Positions 1 through 8,796 of a DNA stretch of 64,000 bases are shown here, piece after piece. Position 1 is the first letter of the stretch. Every line of letters starts with the position of its first letter. Below the pieces are notes generated by a model. The model was not told the DNA's origin, did no database searches, and saw only the letters and a list, made by a program, of their open reading frames with translations. The translations under genes and the position numbers were made by a program. The DNA comes from Limnohabitans sp. TEGF004 (GTDB taxonomy: Bacteria; Pseudomonadota; Gammaproteobacteria; Burkholderiales; Burkholderiaceae_C), in contig NZ_AP027056.1 of the NCBI RefSeq assembly GCF_027924965.1, positions 992,001 to 1,056,000 on the forward strand, given 5' to 3'.

Positions 1-1
1 G

Positions 2-199
2 CGTGCGCGTGGTTTGCACACGTGCCCCCAAGCGGCGTGGAATGGTTTTCACAGCATCATCCTGCCGCACATCGGTGCAGGCGAGGGTGAGATGATGGTG
101 TGCGGTATGTCACTGGGCTTTGCCGACGAGAGCGACAAGGTCAATACCTTGGTCACGCCGCGCGTGCCTGTGAATGAGTTCACCCACTGGGTGGCCTGA
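2..199 (+). CDS. Nitroreductase family protein, C-terminal part (truncated by window edge)
   Basis: Only the last 65 codons are present; the reading frame is open from the first base of the window and ends at TGA 197-199. The visible tail (GMSLGFADES, then VNTLVTPRVPVNEF) matches the end of NfnB/PnbA-type FMN-dependent nitroreductases, where a cytosolic homodimer reduces nitroaromatics or quinones with NAD(P)H. The flavin-binding N-terminal region is outside the window, so substrate and exact subfamily cannot be judged. The next gene, pncB, starts 20 bases downstream on the same strand, so co-transcription is possible. The call rests on tail similarity only. Confidence 0.6.
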   Translation, partial: RARGLHTCPQAAWNGFHSIILPHIGAGEGEMMVCGMSLGFADESDKVNTLVTPRVPVNEFTHWVA

Positions 200-219
200 G
201 TTTATTAAGTTAGTTTGCG

Positions 220-1404
220 ATGATCATCACCAGCCTGCTCGACACCGACCTTTACAAATTCACCATGATGCAGGCCGTGCTGCATCAGTTCCCGAGTGCG
301 CAGGTGTCGTACAAATTCAAGTGCCGCAACCCCGGCGTGGCACTGGCACCGTACGTGCAGGAAATTCGTGACGAAATTCGCTCGCTGTGCAGCTTGCAGT
401 TCCAAGACGCCGAGTTGACTTGGCTGCGCAGCTTGCGTTTCATCAAGAGTGACTTTGTCGACTTCTTGGGGCTGTTTCGCCTGAATGAAAAATACATCCA
501 GGTGAATGCACTCCCAAACGGTGAGATTGACATCAGCATTCAAGGCCCTTGGTTGCACACCATTCTGTTTGAGATTCCTGTGTTGGCCATCGTCAATGAG
601 GTGTACTTTCGCAACACACAAACCGTGCCTGACTTCTTGGAGGGTCGCAAGCGCCTGGATCAAAAGATTGATGCCTTGCACGCCGAGCGTTTGAGCGATT
701 TGAAAATTGCCGACTACGGCACACGTCGACGCTTTTCAAGGGCTTGGCACGAAGAGTTGCTGCGTGTATTGACCTCTAAGCTGGGTACGGGCCCCTCTGG
801 GCAGTTGGCGGGTACCAGCAATGCCTTGTTTGCGATGAAGCTTGGCCTCACGCCTTTGGGCACCATGGCGCATGAGTACTTGCAAGCCTGCCAAGCTTTG
901 GGGCCACGCTTGCGTGACAGCCAAGTGTTTGGGTTTGAGACCTGGGCGCGTGAATACCGTGGTGACTTGGGCATTGCCCTGAGCGATGTGTATGGCATTG
1001 AGCCGTTCTTGCGCGACTTCGACATGTACTTTTGCAAACTGTTCGATGGCGCACGCCATGACAGTGGCGACCCCTTCACGTGGGGTGAACGCATGATTGC
1101 GCACTACCGCAACAACCGTGTGGATCCGCTGACCAAGACCTTGATTTTTTCTGACGGATTGACGGTTGAAAAAATCATTGCTCTGTACCAACAGTTCCGT
1201 GGCCGTTGCCAATTGGCATTTGGTATCGGCACCAATTTGACCAATGACTTGGGCTACGAGCCATTGCAAATCGTCATCAAGATGACGCAGTGCAATGGCC
1301 AGCCTGTGGCCAAACTGTCAGACACACCTGGCAAAGGGATGTGTGACGATGAAAATTATTTGGCGTATTTGCGTCAAGTGTTTGACATCGCACAACCTGC
1401 TTAA
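220..1404 (+). CDS. pncB: Nicotinate phosphoribosyltransferase
   Basis: 394 aa, the usual length. PncB joins nicotinate and PRPP with ATP hydrolysis to give nicotinate mononucleotide, the entry step of the Preiss-Handler NAD salvage route in the cytosol. The N-terminus ([16 protein letters not shown], residues 5-20) is the family hallmark. The GTMAHE segment at residues 214-219 carries His218, which aligns with the phosphorylated catalytic histidine of the enterobacterial enzyme. The ATG at 220 is the only sensible start. nhaD follows after 13 bases. Two other NAD-related loci, nnr and the pnuC pair, lie far away in the window. Confidence 0.97.
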   Translation: MIITSLLDTDLYKFTMMQAVLHQFPSAQVSYKFKCRNPGVALAPYVQEIRDEIRSLCSLQFQDAELTWLRSLRFIKSDFVDFLGLFRLNEKYIQVNALPNGEIDISIQGPWLHTILFEIPVLAIVNEVYFRNTQTVPDFLEGRKRLDQKIDALHAERLSDLKIADYGTRRRFSRAWHEELLRVLTSKLGTGPSGQLAGTSNALFAMKLGLTPLGTMAHEYLQACQALGPRLRDSQVFGFETWAREYRGDLGIALSDVYGIEPFLRDFDMYFCKLFDGARHDSGDPFTWGERMIAHYRNNRVDPLTKTLIFSDGLTVEKIIALYQQFRGRCQLAFGIGTNLTNDLGYEPLQIVIKMTQCNGQPVAKLSDTPGKGMCDDENYLAYLRQVFDIAQPA

Positions 1405-1417
1405 TTTTGGAGCTTGT

Positions 1418-2704
1418 ATGTTGACTGCTTTGGTTGTTATTTTTGTCTTGGCCTATGCTGCCATCGCGTTTGAGCATCCGCTCAAAATTAACAAATCTGC
1501 ATCGGCTTTGGTGGGGGCAGGTTTGTTGTGGACCATCTACGCTGTGAACACAGGGGATGCCCATGTGGTGAGTGAGCACCTGAGCGAGTCGCTCATCAGT
1601 ACGGCGCAGATCGTGTTCTTTTTGATGGGGGCCATGGCCATCGTTGAAGTGGTGGATGCGCACAATGGTTTTGAAGTCATCACCTCACGCATCAAAACCA
1701 CGAAGCTCTCAAGCCTGATGTGGTTGGTGGGTTTTGTGACGTTTTTTCTGAGCGCTATTTTGGACAACCTCACAACGACCATCGTCATGGTGTCGTTGAT
1801 GAAGAAGCTACTCGACAAACGTGAAGACCGTTTGTTCTTTGCCGGCATCATCATCATCGCGGCCAATGCAGGCGGTGCTTGGTCACCCATTGGTGATGTG
1901 ACCACCACCATGCTTTGGATTGGCGGGCAAATCACCGCTTTGGAAATCATCAAAGGCTTGTTCTTACCGTCATTGGTGAACTTGTTGGTGCCGTTGTTTG
2001 TGACCAGTTTTTTGCTCAAAGGAAAAGCTGTGGTGCCCCCCGTGGCCAATGTGTCTGAGCAGTCTTTGCACGTCACCACTGCGTTTGAACGTAATCTCAT
2101 GTTTTTCTTAGGGCTTGGAATTTTGGTCGCAGTGCCAGCTTTCAAGACGTGGACGCACTTGCCGCCTTTCATGGGCGTGCTGTTTGGCTTGGGCGTTCTG
2201 TGGCTTGTGGGTGATTTGGTGCACCGCACAAAAGACCATGAAGACAAAGCGCATTTGTCGCTCACGCATGCACTCACACGCATTGACATGCCGTCCATTG
2301 TTTTCTTTGTTGGCATCTTGTTGTCAGTCGCCACCTTGGAACACACCCATATCTTGTCTGACCTGGCCGCTTGGCTAGACCAATCGGTGGGGCGTCAAGA
2401 TGTGATCGTGATGATCATCGGCGTGGTCAGTGCCATTGTTGATAACGTGCCACTGGTGGCTGCATCGATGGGCATGTACAGCCTCACGCAATACCCCGCT
2501 GATAGTTTCTTGTGGGAGTTCTTGGCTTACTGCGCAGGCACGGGTGGCTCGATTTTGATCATCGGTTCTGCCGCTGGTGTGGCAGCCATGGGATTGGAAA
2601 AAATTGATTTTGTTTGGTACGTTAAAAAAATCAGTGGGCTAGCTTTGATTGGCTACTTTTCTGGTGCTGTGTTTTACATCGTTGAGTACGCGCTCACGCA
2701 TTAA
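1418..2704 (+). CDS. nhaD: Na+/H+ antiporter, NhaD family
   Basis: 428 aa inner-membrane protein of the ion transporter (IT) superfamily, with about twelve hydrophobic segments. It probably exchanges cytoplasmic Na+ (or Li+) for protons. The segments LDNLTTTIVM, GGAWSPIGDVTTTM and SAIVDNVPLVAA are the conserved, Asp/Asn/Thr-containing core motifs of NhaD/ArsB-like carriers. The open frame extends upstream into pncB, but the ATG at 1418 is preceded by GGAG at 1409-1412 and begins the first membrane helix, so it is taken as the start. It lies in a co-directional run between pncB and a dehydrogenase gene. Ion specificity cannot be settled from sequence. Confidence 0.9.
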   Translation: MLTALVVIFVLAYAAIAFEHPLKINKSASALVGAGLLWTIYAVNTGDAHVVSEHLSESLISTAQIVFFLMGAMAIVEVVDAHNGFEVITSRIKTTKLSSLMWLVGFVTFFLSAILDNLTTTIVMVSLMKKLLDKREDRLFFAGIIIIAANAGGAWSPIGDVTTTMLWIGGQITALEIIKGLFLPSLVNLLVPLFVTSFLLKGKAVVPPVANVSEQSLHVTTAFERNLMFFLGLGILVAVPAFKTWTHLPPFMGVLFGLGVLWLVGDLVHRTKDHEDKAHLSLTHALTRIDMPSIVFFVGILLSVATLEHTHILSDLAAWLDQSVGRQDVIVMIIGVVSAIVDNVPLVAASMGMYSLTQYPADSFLWEFLAYCAGTGGSILIIGSAAGVAAMGLEKIDFVWYVKKISGLALIGYFSGAVFYIVEYALTH

Positions 2705-2717
2705 TTGAAAGTTGTCT

Positions 2718-3692
2718 ATGAAACCCAAAATCATCGTCGCCCGTCCTATTTTTGAAGAGACGCTTGTTCGCTTGCGCGAGCATTTTGTTGTGACCGACAA
2801 CCAAGCGGACACACCTTGGACCAAAGCTTCTTGGACGCAAGCGCTGTCCCAGCACGTGGGTGCACTCACCACCGGTTCTGACCCTGTGGATGCAGAAGTG
2901 TTGAACGCCTGCCCCAACCTCAAAGCCGTGGCCAACATGGCCGTGGGTTACAACAACTTTGATGTGCCCTCCATGACGTCCCAAGGTGTGCAAGCCAGCA
3001 ACACGCCCGATGTGCTGACTGAAACCACTGCCGACTTTGGCTTTGCGTTGTTGATGGCCACGGCGCGCCGCATCACCGAGAGCGAACACTACCTGCGCCG
3101 TGGCGAGTGGACGCAATGGCGCTACGACATGTTTGCGGGAGCCGAAGTGCACGGCAGCACCATTGGTATTTTGGGCATGGGCCGCATTGGCCAAGGTATT
3201 GCCCGCCGGGCTGCACATGGCTTTGGCATGAAGGTGATTTATCACAACCGTTCACGCTTGAGTGCCGAGTCTGAAGCTGAATGCAAAGCCACGTATGTGA
3301 GCAAAGAAGAGTTGCTGAAAACCGCAGACCATGTGATGTTGGTGGTGCCCTACAGCGCGGCATCGCATCACACCATTGGTGCAGCGGAGTTGGCGCAGAT
3401 GAAGCCCACGGCCACGCTCATCAACATCGCACGCGGTGGCATCGTGGACGATGCCGCTTTGGCTGTGGCCTTGCGCAACAAACAAATTGCAGCCGCTGGT
3501 TTGGACGTGTTTGAAGGCGAGCCTAAAGTGCATCCAGATTTGTTAACTGTGCCCAATGTGGTGCTGACACCGCACATTGCCAGCGCGTCGATTCCCACAC
3601 GCATGGCCATGGCCAACTTGGCCGCTGACAACCTCATCAGCTATTTCACGCAAGGCAAATCTGTGACCCCCTTGAACACGGTGACTGCGTGA
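2718..3692 (+). CDS. D-2-hydroxyacid dehydrogenase, GhrB-like (glyoxylate/hydroxypyruvate reductase)
   Basis: 324 aa from the ATG at 2718; a TTG two codons upstream is less likely. A Rossmann nucleotide-binding motif GMGRIG lies at residues 153-158. The catalytic set of the D-2-hydroxyacid dehydrogenase family is present: Arg239 (NIARGG), Glu268 (FEGEP) and His286 (TPHIAS). The enzyme should reduce a 2-oxoacid such as glyoxylate, hydroxypyruvate or 2-ketogluconate to the D-2-hydroxyacid with NAD(P)H in the cytosol. The substrate is inferred from overall resemblance to GhrB. Its TGA overlaps the rmuC ATG, implying translational coupling. Confidence 0.88.
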   Translation: MKPKIIVARPIFEETLVRLREHFVVTDNQADTPWTKASWTQALSQHVGALTTGSDPVDAEVLNACPNLKAVANMAVGYNNFDVPSMTSQGVQASNTPDVLTETTADFGFALLMATARRITESEHYLRRGEWTQWRYDMFAGAEVHGSTIGILGMGRIGQGIARRAAHGFGMKVIYHNRSRLSAESEAECKATYVSKEELLKTADHVMLVVPYSAASHHTIGAAELAQMKPTATLINIARGGIVDDAALAVALRNKQIAAAGLDVFEGEPKVHPDLLTVPNVVLTPHIASASIPTRMAMANLAADNLISYFTQGKSVTPLNTVTA

Positions 3693-4942
3693 TGGAAGTT
3701 TGGATTGCGGTAGGCGTTGGCGCGTTCAATGCCTTGCTTTTGTTGGTGTTGTTGCGCAGGCCCAGCGGCAACAACGAAGCCGCCGTCCAAGCTTTGCAGC
3801 AGAGCCTGCAAAGCATGCATGAAAAGCTAGAGCGCATCGAGCGAGAGCTGCGCACCGAAATTACCGAGTCATCCCGCGGTGGTCGCCAAGAACTGACGCA
3901 AAACTTGGCGCTGTTTCAGCAAAGCCAAGTGCAGCAACTCACGCTGATGCAAAAGAGCATTGGCGATACGTTGAACCAACAGTTGCAGCAGCTGCAAAAA
4001 AGCAATGCCGACAAGTTGGATGAAATGCGCCGTACGGTGGACGAGAAGCTGCAAACCACGCTGGAAAAGCGCTTGTCTGAAAGCTTCAAACAAGTGGCGG
4101 AGCGACTGGAGCAAGTGCACAACGGTCTGGGTCAAATGCAAAAGCTGGCCGATGGTGTGGGCAGCTTGCAGCGCGTGCTGACCAACGTCAAAACACGCGG
4201 CATGTTTGGCGAAGTGCAACTCGAAGCCTTGCTTGAACAAGTGCTCACGATTGAGCAATACGCTAAGCAAGTGGAAACCAAACCGCGCAGCAACCAGCGT
4301 GTGGACTTTGCGATTCGCTTCCCCGGTCGAGGTGGTGCAGATGGTGAGCCCGTGTGGCTGCCGATTGATGCCAAGTTTCCCCGTGAAGACTACGAGCGCT
4401 TGCTCGATGCGCAGGACCGCGCCGATGGTGTGGCTGCCGAGGTGGCGGCCAAAGCGCTGGAAGTGCGCATTCGTACCGAAGCCAAGAGCATTGCCGAGAG
4501 CTACTTGGCACCGCCGCACACCACCGACTTTGCGATTTTGTTTTTGCCCACAGAAGGCTTGTATGCCGAGGTGTTGCGTCGCCCCGGTTTGATGGACACC
4601 TTGCAGCGTGACTACCGCGTTACGCTCGCTGGCCCCACCACCTTGCTGGCCATGCTCAACAGCTTGCACATGGGCTTTCGCACATTGGCGCTGGAACAGC
4701 AAGCTTCTGAGGTGTGGAAAGTATTAGGCGCCGTCAAAACCGAGTTTGAGCGTTATGGCGATTGGGTGGAGAAGGTGCGCGAGCAAGTGCAAAAAGCGGC
4801 CGACACTTTGGACCGTGCTGACACACGCAGTCGTCAAATGCGCCGTGCGCTCAAAAATGTAGAGGCCTTGCCTGAAGGCGAAGCGCAAGCCCTGTTGCCC
4901 AAATTTGACGACGCCTTGGATGACACGGACGCCAAAGTTTGA
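3692..4942 (+). CDS. rmuC: DNA recombination protein RmuC homologue
   Basis: 416 aa. An N-terminal membrane anchor (residues about 3-22) is followed by a long Gln/Glu-rich coiled coil (about residues 30-150), then the RmuC domain, recognisable from VKTRGMFGEVQLEALLEQ, the segment LPIDAKFP and FLPTEGLYAEVL. RmuC was found in E. coli as limiting inversions between short inverted repeats, and a nuclease-like fold is assumed. ATG 3692 overlaps the TGA of the preceding gene (TGATG); a GTG one codon earlier is an alternative. The following MFS gene overlaps by 4 bases. Identification is firm; biochemical role in this organism is inferred. Confidence 0.93.
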   Translation: MEVWIAVGVGAFNALLLLVLLRRPSGNNEAAVQALQQSLQSMHEKLERIERELRTEITESSRGGRQELTQNLALFQQSQVQQLTLMQKSIGDTLNQQLQQLQKSNADKLDEMRRTVDEKLQTTLEKRLSESFKQVAERLEQVHNGLGQMQKLADGVGSLQRVLTNVKTRGMFGEVQLEALLEQVLTIEQYAKQVETKPRSNQRVDFAIRFPGRGGADGEPVWLPIDAKFPREDYERLLDAQDRADGVAAEVAAKALEVRIRTEAKSIAESYLAPPHTTDFAILFLPTEGLYAEVLRRPGLMDTLQRDYRVTLAGPTTLLAMLNSLHMGFRTLALEQQASEVWKVLGAVKTEFERYGDWVEKVREQVQKAADTLDRADTRSRQMRRALKNVEALPEGEAQALLPKFDDALDDTDAKV

Positions 4943-6090
4943 AACGTGAACTCACCAAGCTGATTGCAGGCCAGGTGTGCCTGCACGCTTGTATGGCGGG
5001 CATGCGCATGGCCGCCCCTTTGCTGGCGTTGCGCAATGGCCAGAGCGAAGCAGCCGTTGGCTTTTTACTCGCCATGTTTGCCTTGACCCAAGTGTTCTTG
5101 GCCTTGCCCGCAGGCCGCTATGCGGACCTGCATGGTTTGAAACGTCCTGTGTTGTGGAGCGTGCTCATGGGGGCCATCGGTGCAGGCGCTGCCGCGGTAT
5201 GGCCCGTCTTTCCTGTGTTGTGTTTCAGTGGTTTGATGACGGGCGGTGCCACGGGCATTGCCATCATTGCTTTGCAACGCCACGTGGGGCGTGCCGCGCA
5301 GGGCTTGGCGCAGATGAAGCAAGCGTTCAGTTGGCTGTCCATCGCGCCTGCATTTTCAAACTTCATTGGCCCGTTTGTTGCGGGCTTGTTGATTGACCAT
5401 ACTGGCTTTCAATGGGCGTTTGCCGCCATGGCGTTGTTGCCCGTGATCGCCTGGTTGTGGATTCGCCAAGTGCATGAGTTGCCCAAGGTGGTGAAGCCTG
5501 AAGGCCACGAAAACAACAGCGCTTGGGATTTGTTGAACGACCCCATGTTTCGGCGCTTGCTGATGGTCAATTGGTTTTTGTCAGCATGCTGGGATGTGCA
5601 CACCTTTGTCGTGCCCATCTTGGGTCATGAACGCGGCTTGAGTGCTTCGGCGATTGGCACCATCTTGGGCGTATTTGCACTGGCCGCAGCGTTCATTCGC
5701 ATGATGATGCCGTTCATCGCCGCACATTTGCACGAGTGGCAAGTGGTCACGGGTGCGATGTTGGTCACTTCGTTCATGTTGGCCGTCTATCCGTTTACCG
5801 AGACGGCTTGGTTGATGGGCGCATGCTCGGTGTTGGTGGGCTTGTCGTTGGGCGGTGTTCAGCCCATGATCATGAGTACCTTGCACCAAATCACGCCAGA
5901 GCATCGGCATGGCGAGGCCCTGGGCTTGCGCTTGATGGGCATCAATGCATCGAGCGTGCTGATGCCCATGGTGTTCGGTGCAGCAGGCACCGTCATTGGC
6001 ATCAGCGGGGTGTTTTGGTGTGTGTCAGCCGTGGTGGGCTTGGGCTCACGCAGCGCGTATTTGCTCAGAGTTCATAAAAAGAGCGAATGA
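4939..6090 (+). CDS. MFS transporter of unknown substrate
   Basis: 383 aa with about twelve hydrophobic helices and the MFS loop motif GRYADLHGLKRP between helices 2 and 3 (about residues 57-68). No ATG fits: the first ones lie inside helix 1, so the TTG at 4939, which overlaps the rmuC stop codon as TTGA, is chosen. It is probably an inner-membrane drug or metabolite exporter; nothing in the sequence fixes the substrate. Its 3' end overlaps the convergent LOG-family gene by 26 bases, so there is no room for an independent terminator between them. Confidence 0.85.
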   Translation: MKRELTKLIAGQVCLHACMAGMRMAAPLLALRNGQSEAAVGFLLAMFALTQVFLALPAGRYADLHGLKRPVLWSVLMGAIGAGAAAVWPVFPVLCFSGLMTGGATGIAIIALQRHVGRAAQGLAQMKQAFSWLSIAPAFSNFIGPFVAGLLIDHTGFQWAFAAMALLPVIAWLWIRQVHELPKVVKPEGHENNSAWDLLNDPMFRRLLMVNWFLSACWDVHTFVVPILGHERGLSASAIGTILGVFALAAAFIRMMMPFIAAHLHEWQVVTGAMLVTSFMLAVYPFTETAWLMGACSVLVGLSLGGVQPMIMSTLHQITPEHRHGEALGLRLMGINASSVLMPMVFGAAGTVIGISGVFWCVSAVVGLGSRSAYLLRVHKKSE

Positions 6091-6928
6091 AGTTCCAAGC
6101 GTCGTCCACGCTGTCGACGTAGGTGAACAAGTCCAAGTCTTCCTCGGAAATCACGCCTTCTTCCACCAGCACGTGGGGGTTGAACAAGCGCTTCCAATAT
6201 GCACTGCCAAACAGCACGATGGGCACGGGCTTGGATTTTTTGCACTGCACCAGCGTGAGTGTTTCAAACAACTCATCCAAGGTGCCAAAGCCGCCAGGGA
6301 ATGCCACCAAGGCTTTGGCGCGCATCATGAAGTGCATTTTGCGCAAGGCAAAGTAGTGGAACTTGAAGCTCAGGCCGGGCGTGATGTAGGGGTTGGGTGT
6401 TTGTTCGTGGGGTAGGGCGATGTTGAGCCCTACGCTGATGCCGCCCGCTTCTTGTGCTCCACGGTTGGCCGCTTCCATGATGCCGGGGCCACCGCCCGTG
6501 CAGATGAACAGCTTGCGCCCGTTGGTTTTGCCTTCGCTAAATTTGGTGATGGTGTGGGCCAAGGCGCGTGACTGTTCGTAATAACGCGCGTTGCGCACCA
6601 AGACTTCGGCTTTGGCAATCGCTGCTTCATCGCCGCTGGCGCGTGCTTGCATGAGTTGCAGGTGTGATGCTTCTTCGCTGCGAAAACGTGCGCTACCAAA
6701 AATCACCACCGTGTGCTCGATGCCGCGCTCGATTTGCGCCAAATCGGGCTTGAGGATTTCCATTTGGATGCGCAAGCCGCGCGTTTCGCGACGCAGCAAA
6801 AACTCGGGGTCGGCAAACGCCAATCGGTTCGATTCTGGCTTGAGGGAGTCGCCGTTGTCGTAATGCGCTTTGAGAGTTTCCCAAGCTTCGGCAAGGCGTC
6901 GGTCGTGAGGGTCTAGCATTCCATCCAT
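6065..6928 (-). CDS. LOG family protein (TIGR00730-like; possible cytokinin riboside 5'-monophosphate phosphoribohydrolase)
   Basis: 287 aa. The lysine-decarboxylase-like/LOG fold is shown by CTGGGPGIMEAANRGA (residues 143-158) and PGGFGTLDE (211-219), the nucleotide-monophosphate phosphoribohydrolase signature, with Glu219 as the expected catalytic residue. Family members cleave the N-glycosidic bond of AMP or N6-modified AMP; many bacterial ones are called TIGR00730 proteins. The roughly 75-residue N-terminal extension places this in the longer LOG subgroup. ATG 6928 is used, but no clear Shine-Dalgarno precedes it; an ATG at 6919 is an alternative. It lies downstream of the efp terminator and converges on the MFS gene. 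Confidence 0.85.
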   Translation of the reverse strand: MDGMLDPHDRRLAEAWETLKAHYDNGDSLKPESNRLAFADPEFLLRRETRGLRIQMEILKPDLAQIERGIEHTVVIFGSARFRSEEASHLQLMQARASGDEAAIAKAEVLVRNARYYEQSRALAHTITKFSEGKTNGRKLFICTGGGPGIMEAANRGAQEAGGISVGLNIALPHEQTPNPYITPGLSFKFHYFALRKMHFMMRAKALVAFPGGFGTLDELFETLTLVQCKKSKPVPIVLFGSAYWKRLFNPHVLVEEGVISEEDLDLFTYVDSVDDAWNFIRSFYEL

Positions 6929-6970
6929 GCAGTGATGTTACATGGCAGACATGACGGATACGTGGGCCAT

Positions 6971-6994
6971 AAAAAAGGCTCCCGAAGGAGCCTT
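6971..6994 (-). terminator. Rho-independent terminator of efp
   Basis: Read on the minus strand this is an 8-bp perfect stem (AAGGCTCC/GGAGCCTT) with a TTCG tetraloop, followed directly by six T residues. It starts 22 bases after the efp stop codon and separates efp from the LOG-family gene. Confidence 0.93.
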
Positions 6995-7016
6995 GATTGG
7001 CTAAACCGTTGAAGGC

Positions 7017-7571
7017 TTAGACGCGCTTGCGGTATTCGCCCGTGCGTGTATCGACTTCGACTTTGTCGCCTTGAGCCACGAACAAAGGCACTGACACTTC
7101 AAAGCCAGTCGCCAGTTTGGCGGGCTTCAACACTTTGCCTGATGTGTCGCCTTTGACAGCTGGCTCAGTCCAAGTGATTTCGCGCACCACGTTGGTGGGC
7201 AATTCGACAGAAATAGCTTTCTCGTCGTAGAACACGACTTCGAGTTCCATGCCGTCTTCGAGGTAGTTCAGGGCGTCGCCCATGTTGCTGGCTTCGACTT
7301 CGTATTGGTTGAAGTCGGCGTCCATGCAAACGTACATAGGGTCTGCGAAGTAAGAGTAGGTGCAATCCTTCTTGTCCAAAATGACTTGGTCCATCTTGTC
7401 GTCAGCTTTGAACACGACTTCGGTACCGAAGTTGGCGATCAAGCTTTTCAATTTCATGCGAACGGTGGAAGAGCCACGGCCGCCACGTTGGTATTCGGTG
7501 CGCAGGACAACCATGGGGTCCTTGCCGTGCATGATGACGTTGCCAACGCGGATTTCTTGTGCGGTTTTCAT
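7017..7571 (-). CDS. efp: Translation elongation factor P, arginine type
   Basis: 184 aa, standard length. EF-P binds ribosomes stalled at polyproline stretches and stimulates peptide bond formation. The tip loop reads [11 protein letters not shown] with Arg at position 32, where E. coli has Lys34. Arg32 is the hallmark of the EF-P class activated by arginine rhamnosylation, and earP, the modifying enzyme, lies immediately upstream with 75 bases between them. The start is set at MKTAQE, the usual N-terminus, although the frame is open 12 codons further. No strong Shine-Dalgarno is visible. A strong terminator follows. Confidence 0.97.
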   Translation of the reverse strand: MKTAQEIRVGNVIMHGKDPMVVLRTEYQRGGRGSSTVRMKLKSLIANFGTEVVFKADDKMDQVILDKKDCTYSYFADPMYVCMDADFNQYEVEASNMGDALNYLEDGMELEVVFYDEKAISVELPTNVVREITWTEPAVKGDTSGKVLKPAKLATGFEVSVPLFVAQGDKVEVDTRTGEYRKRV

Positions 7572-7646
7572 AGTGATGTGAAGTTTTCTAAGAGGGGTGT
7601 GGCCCAAGCAGCATTGGCTGCGACGGGGTTCGCAAAGCCACTTATT

Positions 7647-8771
7647 TTAGCGTTTTTGGGCCACGAAACTGAGTAATAGGCTGGTGAGGTCGGTTTGGGC
7701 CAATAAACGCTGTTGCGTTTGATGGCCCCAAGCATGCCAATGGTCAATGGCGGTGCGGGATAGCGCAGGAAGTGGCCCTGTTTCTAAGCCGTTCCATACC
7801 GCGTGAAATTTTCTTAAATTGGCGGGCATGTCCAGCGCCGCCTCGAAAGCATGCAGCTTGTCGTGGTGAGCCAAATCATCTTGCGGGTAGATGTGCCATG
7901 CGAACGGTTTGCCTGCCCATAGGGCGCGCACCAGCGAATCCTCGCCACGCACAAAGTTGAAGTCGCAAGCCCACAGCAAGTGGTCAAAGTCTGTTTGGCT
8001 GAGGTAGGGCAGTTGGCTGATGTGTAGCAGGCCTGCGCCGCGGCTGGACATGTGCAGGGCCTGGGTGGCCGCTGCTACGGCCGCTCTGGGTCGACCTTGG
8101 GCTACAAGCAAACGGGCGGGGGTGGCTGCTAGGCTGAGTTGTTTTAGCAAATCGGGCAAGGCTGCGGGTTCGTAGCAAAACAGGCTGATGAGTTGTTCGT
8201 TGGCTGCAATGGGTTTGTCTAGCGGCAGTGCGCTTAGCCACGCTTGGCGTTGAAACGCTGCTTGTCGTGCAGTTAAATCTGGCTCGCGCAACAAACCACC
8301 CGTGTCGGGCGTGAAGCCCGGATAGAAAAACCATTTGGTCATCCCGCGTGCAGGGCCGCTCATCACGGGTGAAGCCAAGCCGTGCGAGCGGGCCACGTAG
8401 CCCTCGGCGCTCAGGTATTCGAGGTTGATCCACACTGGCGATGTGCCTTGCGCCATAAGTGCTTGAAACGCTTCGGGTAGCTCGCAGCCGAAGGCTTCGA
8501 TCGCCACATCGCCTATGTTGAACGTGCTATCTTGAGCCAGGGATTGCATGGCTGCATCATCAGGCCAAGCATGAACAGTGATACCCGCACAACCTTGCGG
8601 CGCCATCCAGGCGAGTGCTGAAGCGTCATCCACCCACAAGCGCACAGCGTGGCCGCGCTGCGCGAGATCAGCGCATAGCCGCCAACACACACCGAGGTCG
8701 CCGTGGTTGTCGATGACGCGACAAAAAATATCCCAACGCAGGCTGGGTGATGAAGGGGTATCGAATTTCAC
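7647..8771 (-). CDS. earP: EF-P arginine-32 rhamnosyltransferase
   Basis: 374 aa. EarP transfers L-rhamnose from dTDP-beta-L-rhamnose to Arg32 of EF-P (GT-B fold, formerly DUF2331). The signature [20 protein letters not shown] (residues 13-32) includes Asp21 and Asp25, matching the catalytic aspartates of characterised EarP, and RGEDS (275-279) is the nucleotide-sugar site. The start is GTG 8771; only GAGG at one-base spacing precedes it, while a -10-like GACAAT ends 7 bases upstream, so the message may be leaderless. It is divergent from uvrC with 25 bases between starts. The efp gene with its Arg32 follows. Confidence 0.96.
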   Translation of the reverse strand: MKFDTPSSPSLRWDIFCRVIDNHGDLGVCWRLCADLAQRGHAVRLWVDDASALAWMAPQGCAGITVHAWPDDAAMQSLAQDSTFNIGDVAIEAFGCELPEAFQALMAQGTSPVWINLEYLSAEGYVARSHGLASPVMSGPARGMTKWFFYPGFTPDTGGLLREPDLTARQAAFQRQAWLSALPLDKPIAANEQLISLFCYEPAALPDLLKQLSLAATPARLLVAQGRPRAAVAAATQALHMSSRGAGLLHISQLPYLSQTDFDHLLWACDFNFVRGEDSLVRALWAGKPFAWHIYPQDDLAHHDKLHAFEAALDMPANLRKFHAVWNGLETGPLPALSRTAIDHWHAWGHQTQQRLLAQTDLTSLLLSFVAQKR

Positions 8772-8778
8772 GCCTCAG

Positions 8779-8790
8779 ATTGTCCACAAT
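8779..8790. promoter_or_regulatory. Putative shared divergent promoter, earP/uvrC
   Basis: The interrupted palindrome ATTGTCCACAAT holds GACAAT on the minus strand, 7 nt before the earP GTG, and CACAAT on the plus strand, 6 nt before the uvrC ATG. No good -35 box is visible for either direction, so this is a proposal from geometry only. Confidence 0.35.
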
Positions 8791-8796
8791 ACAGGG

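Noticed and set aside
1537..2346. 269-codon open frame antisense to nhaD
   Set aside because: Lys/Thr/Ser-rich translation with no domain; it is the complement of membrane-helix codons.
8578..8796. 73-codon N-terminal extension of UvrC
   Set aside because: It overlaps earP coding sequence on the other strand, and UvrC homology starts after ATG 8797.
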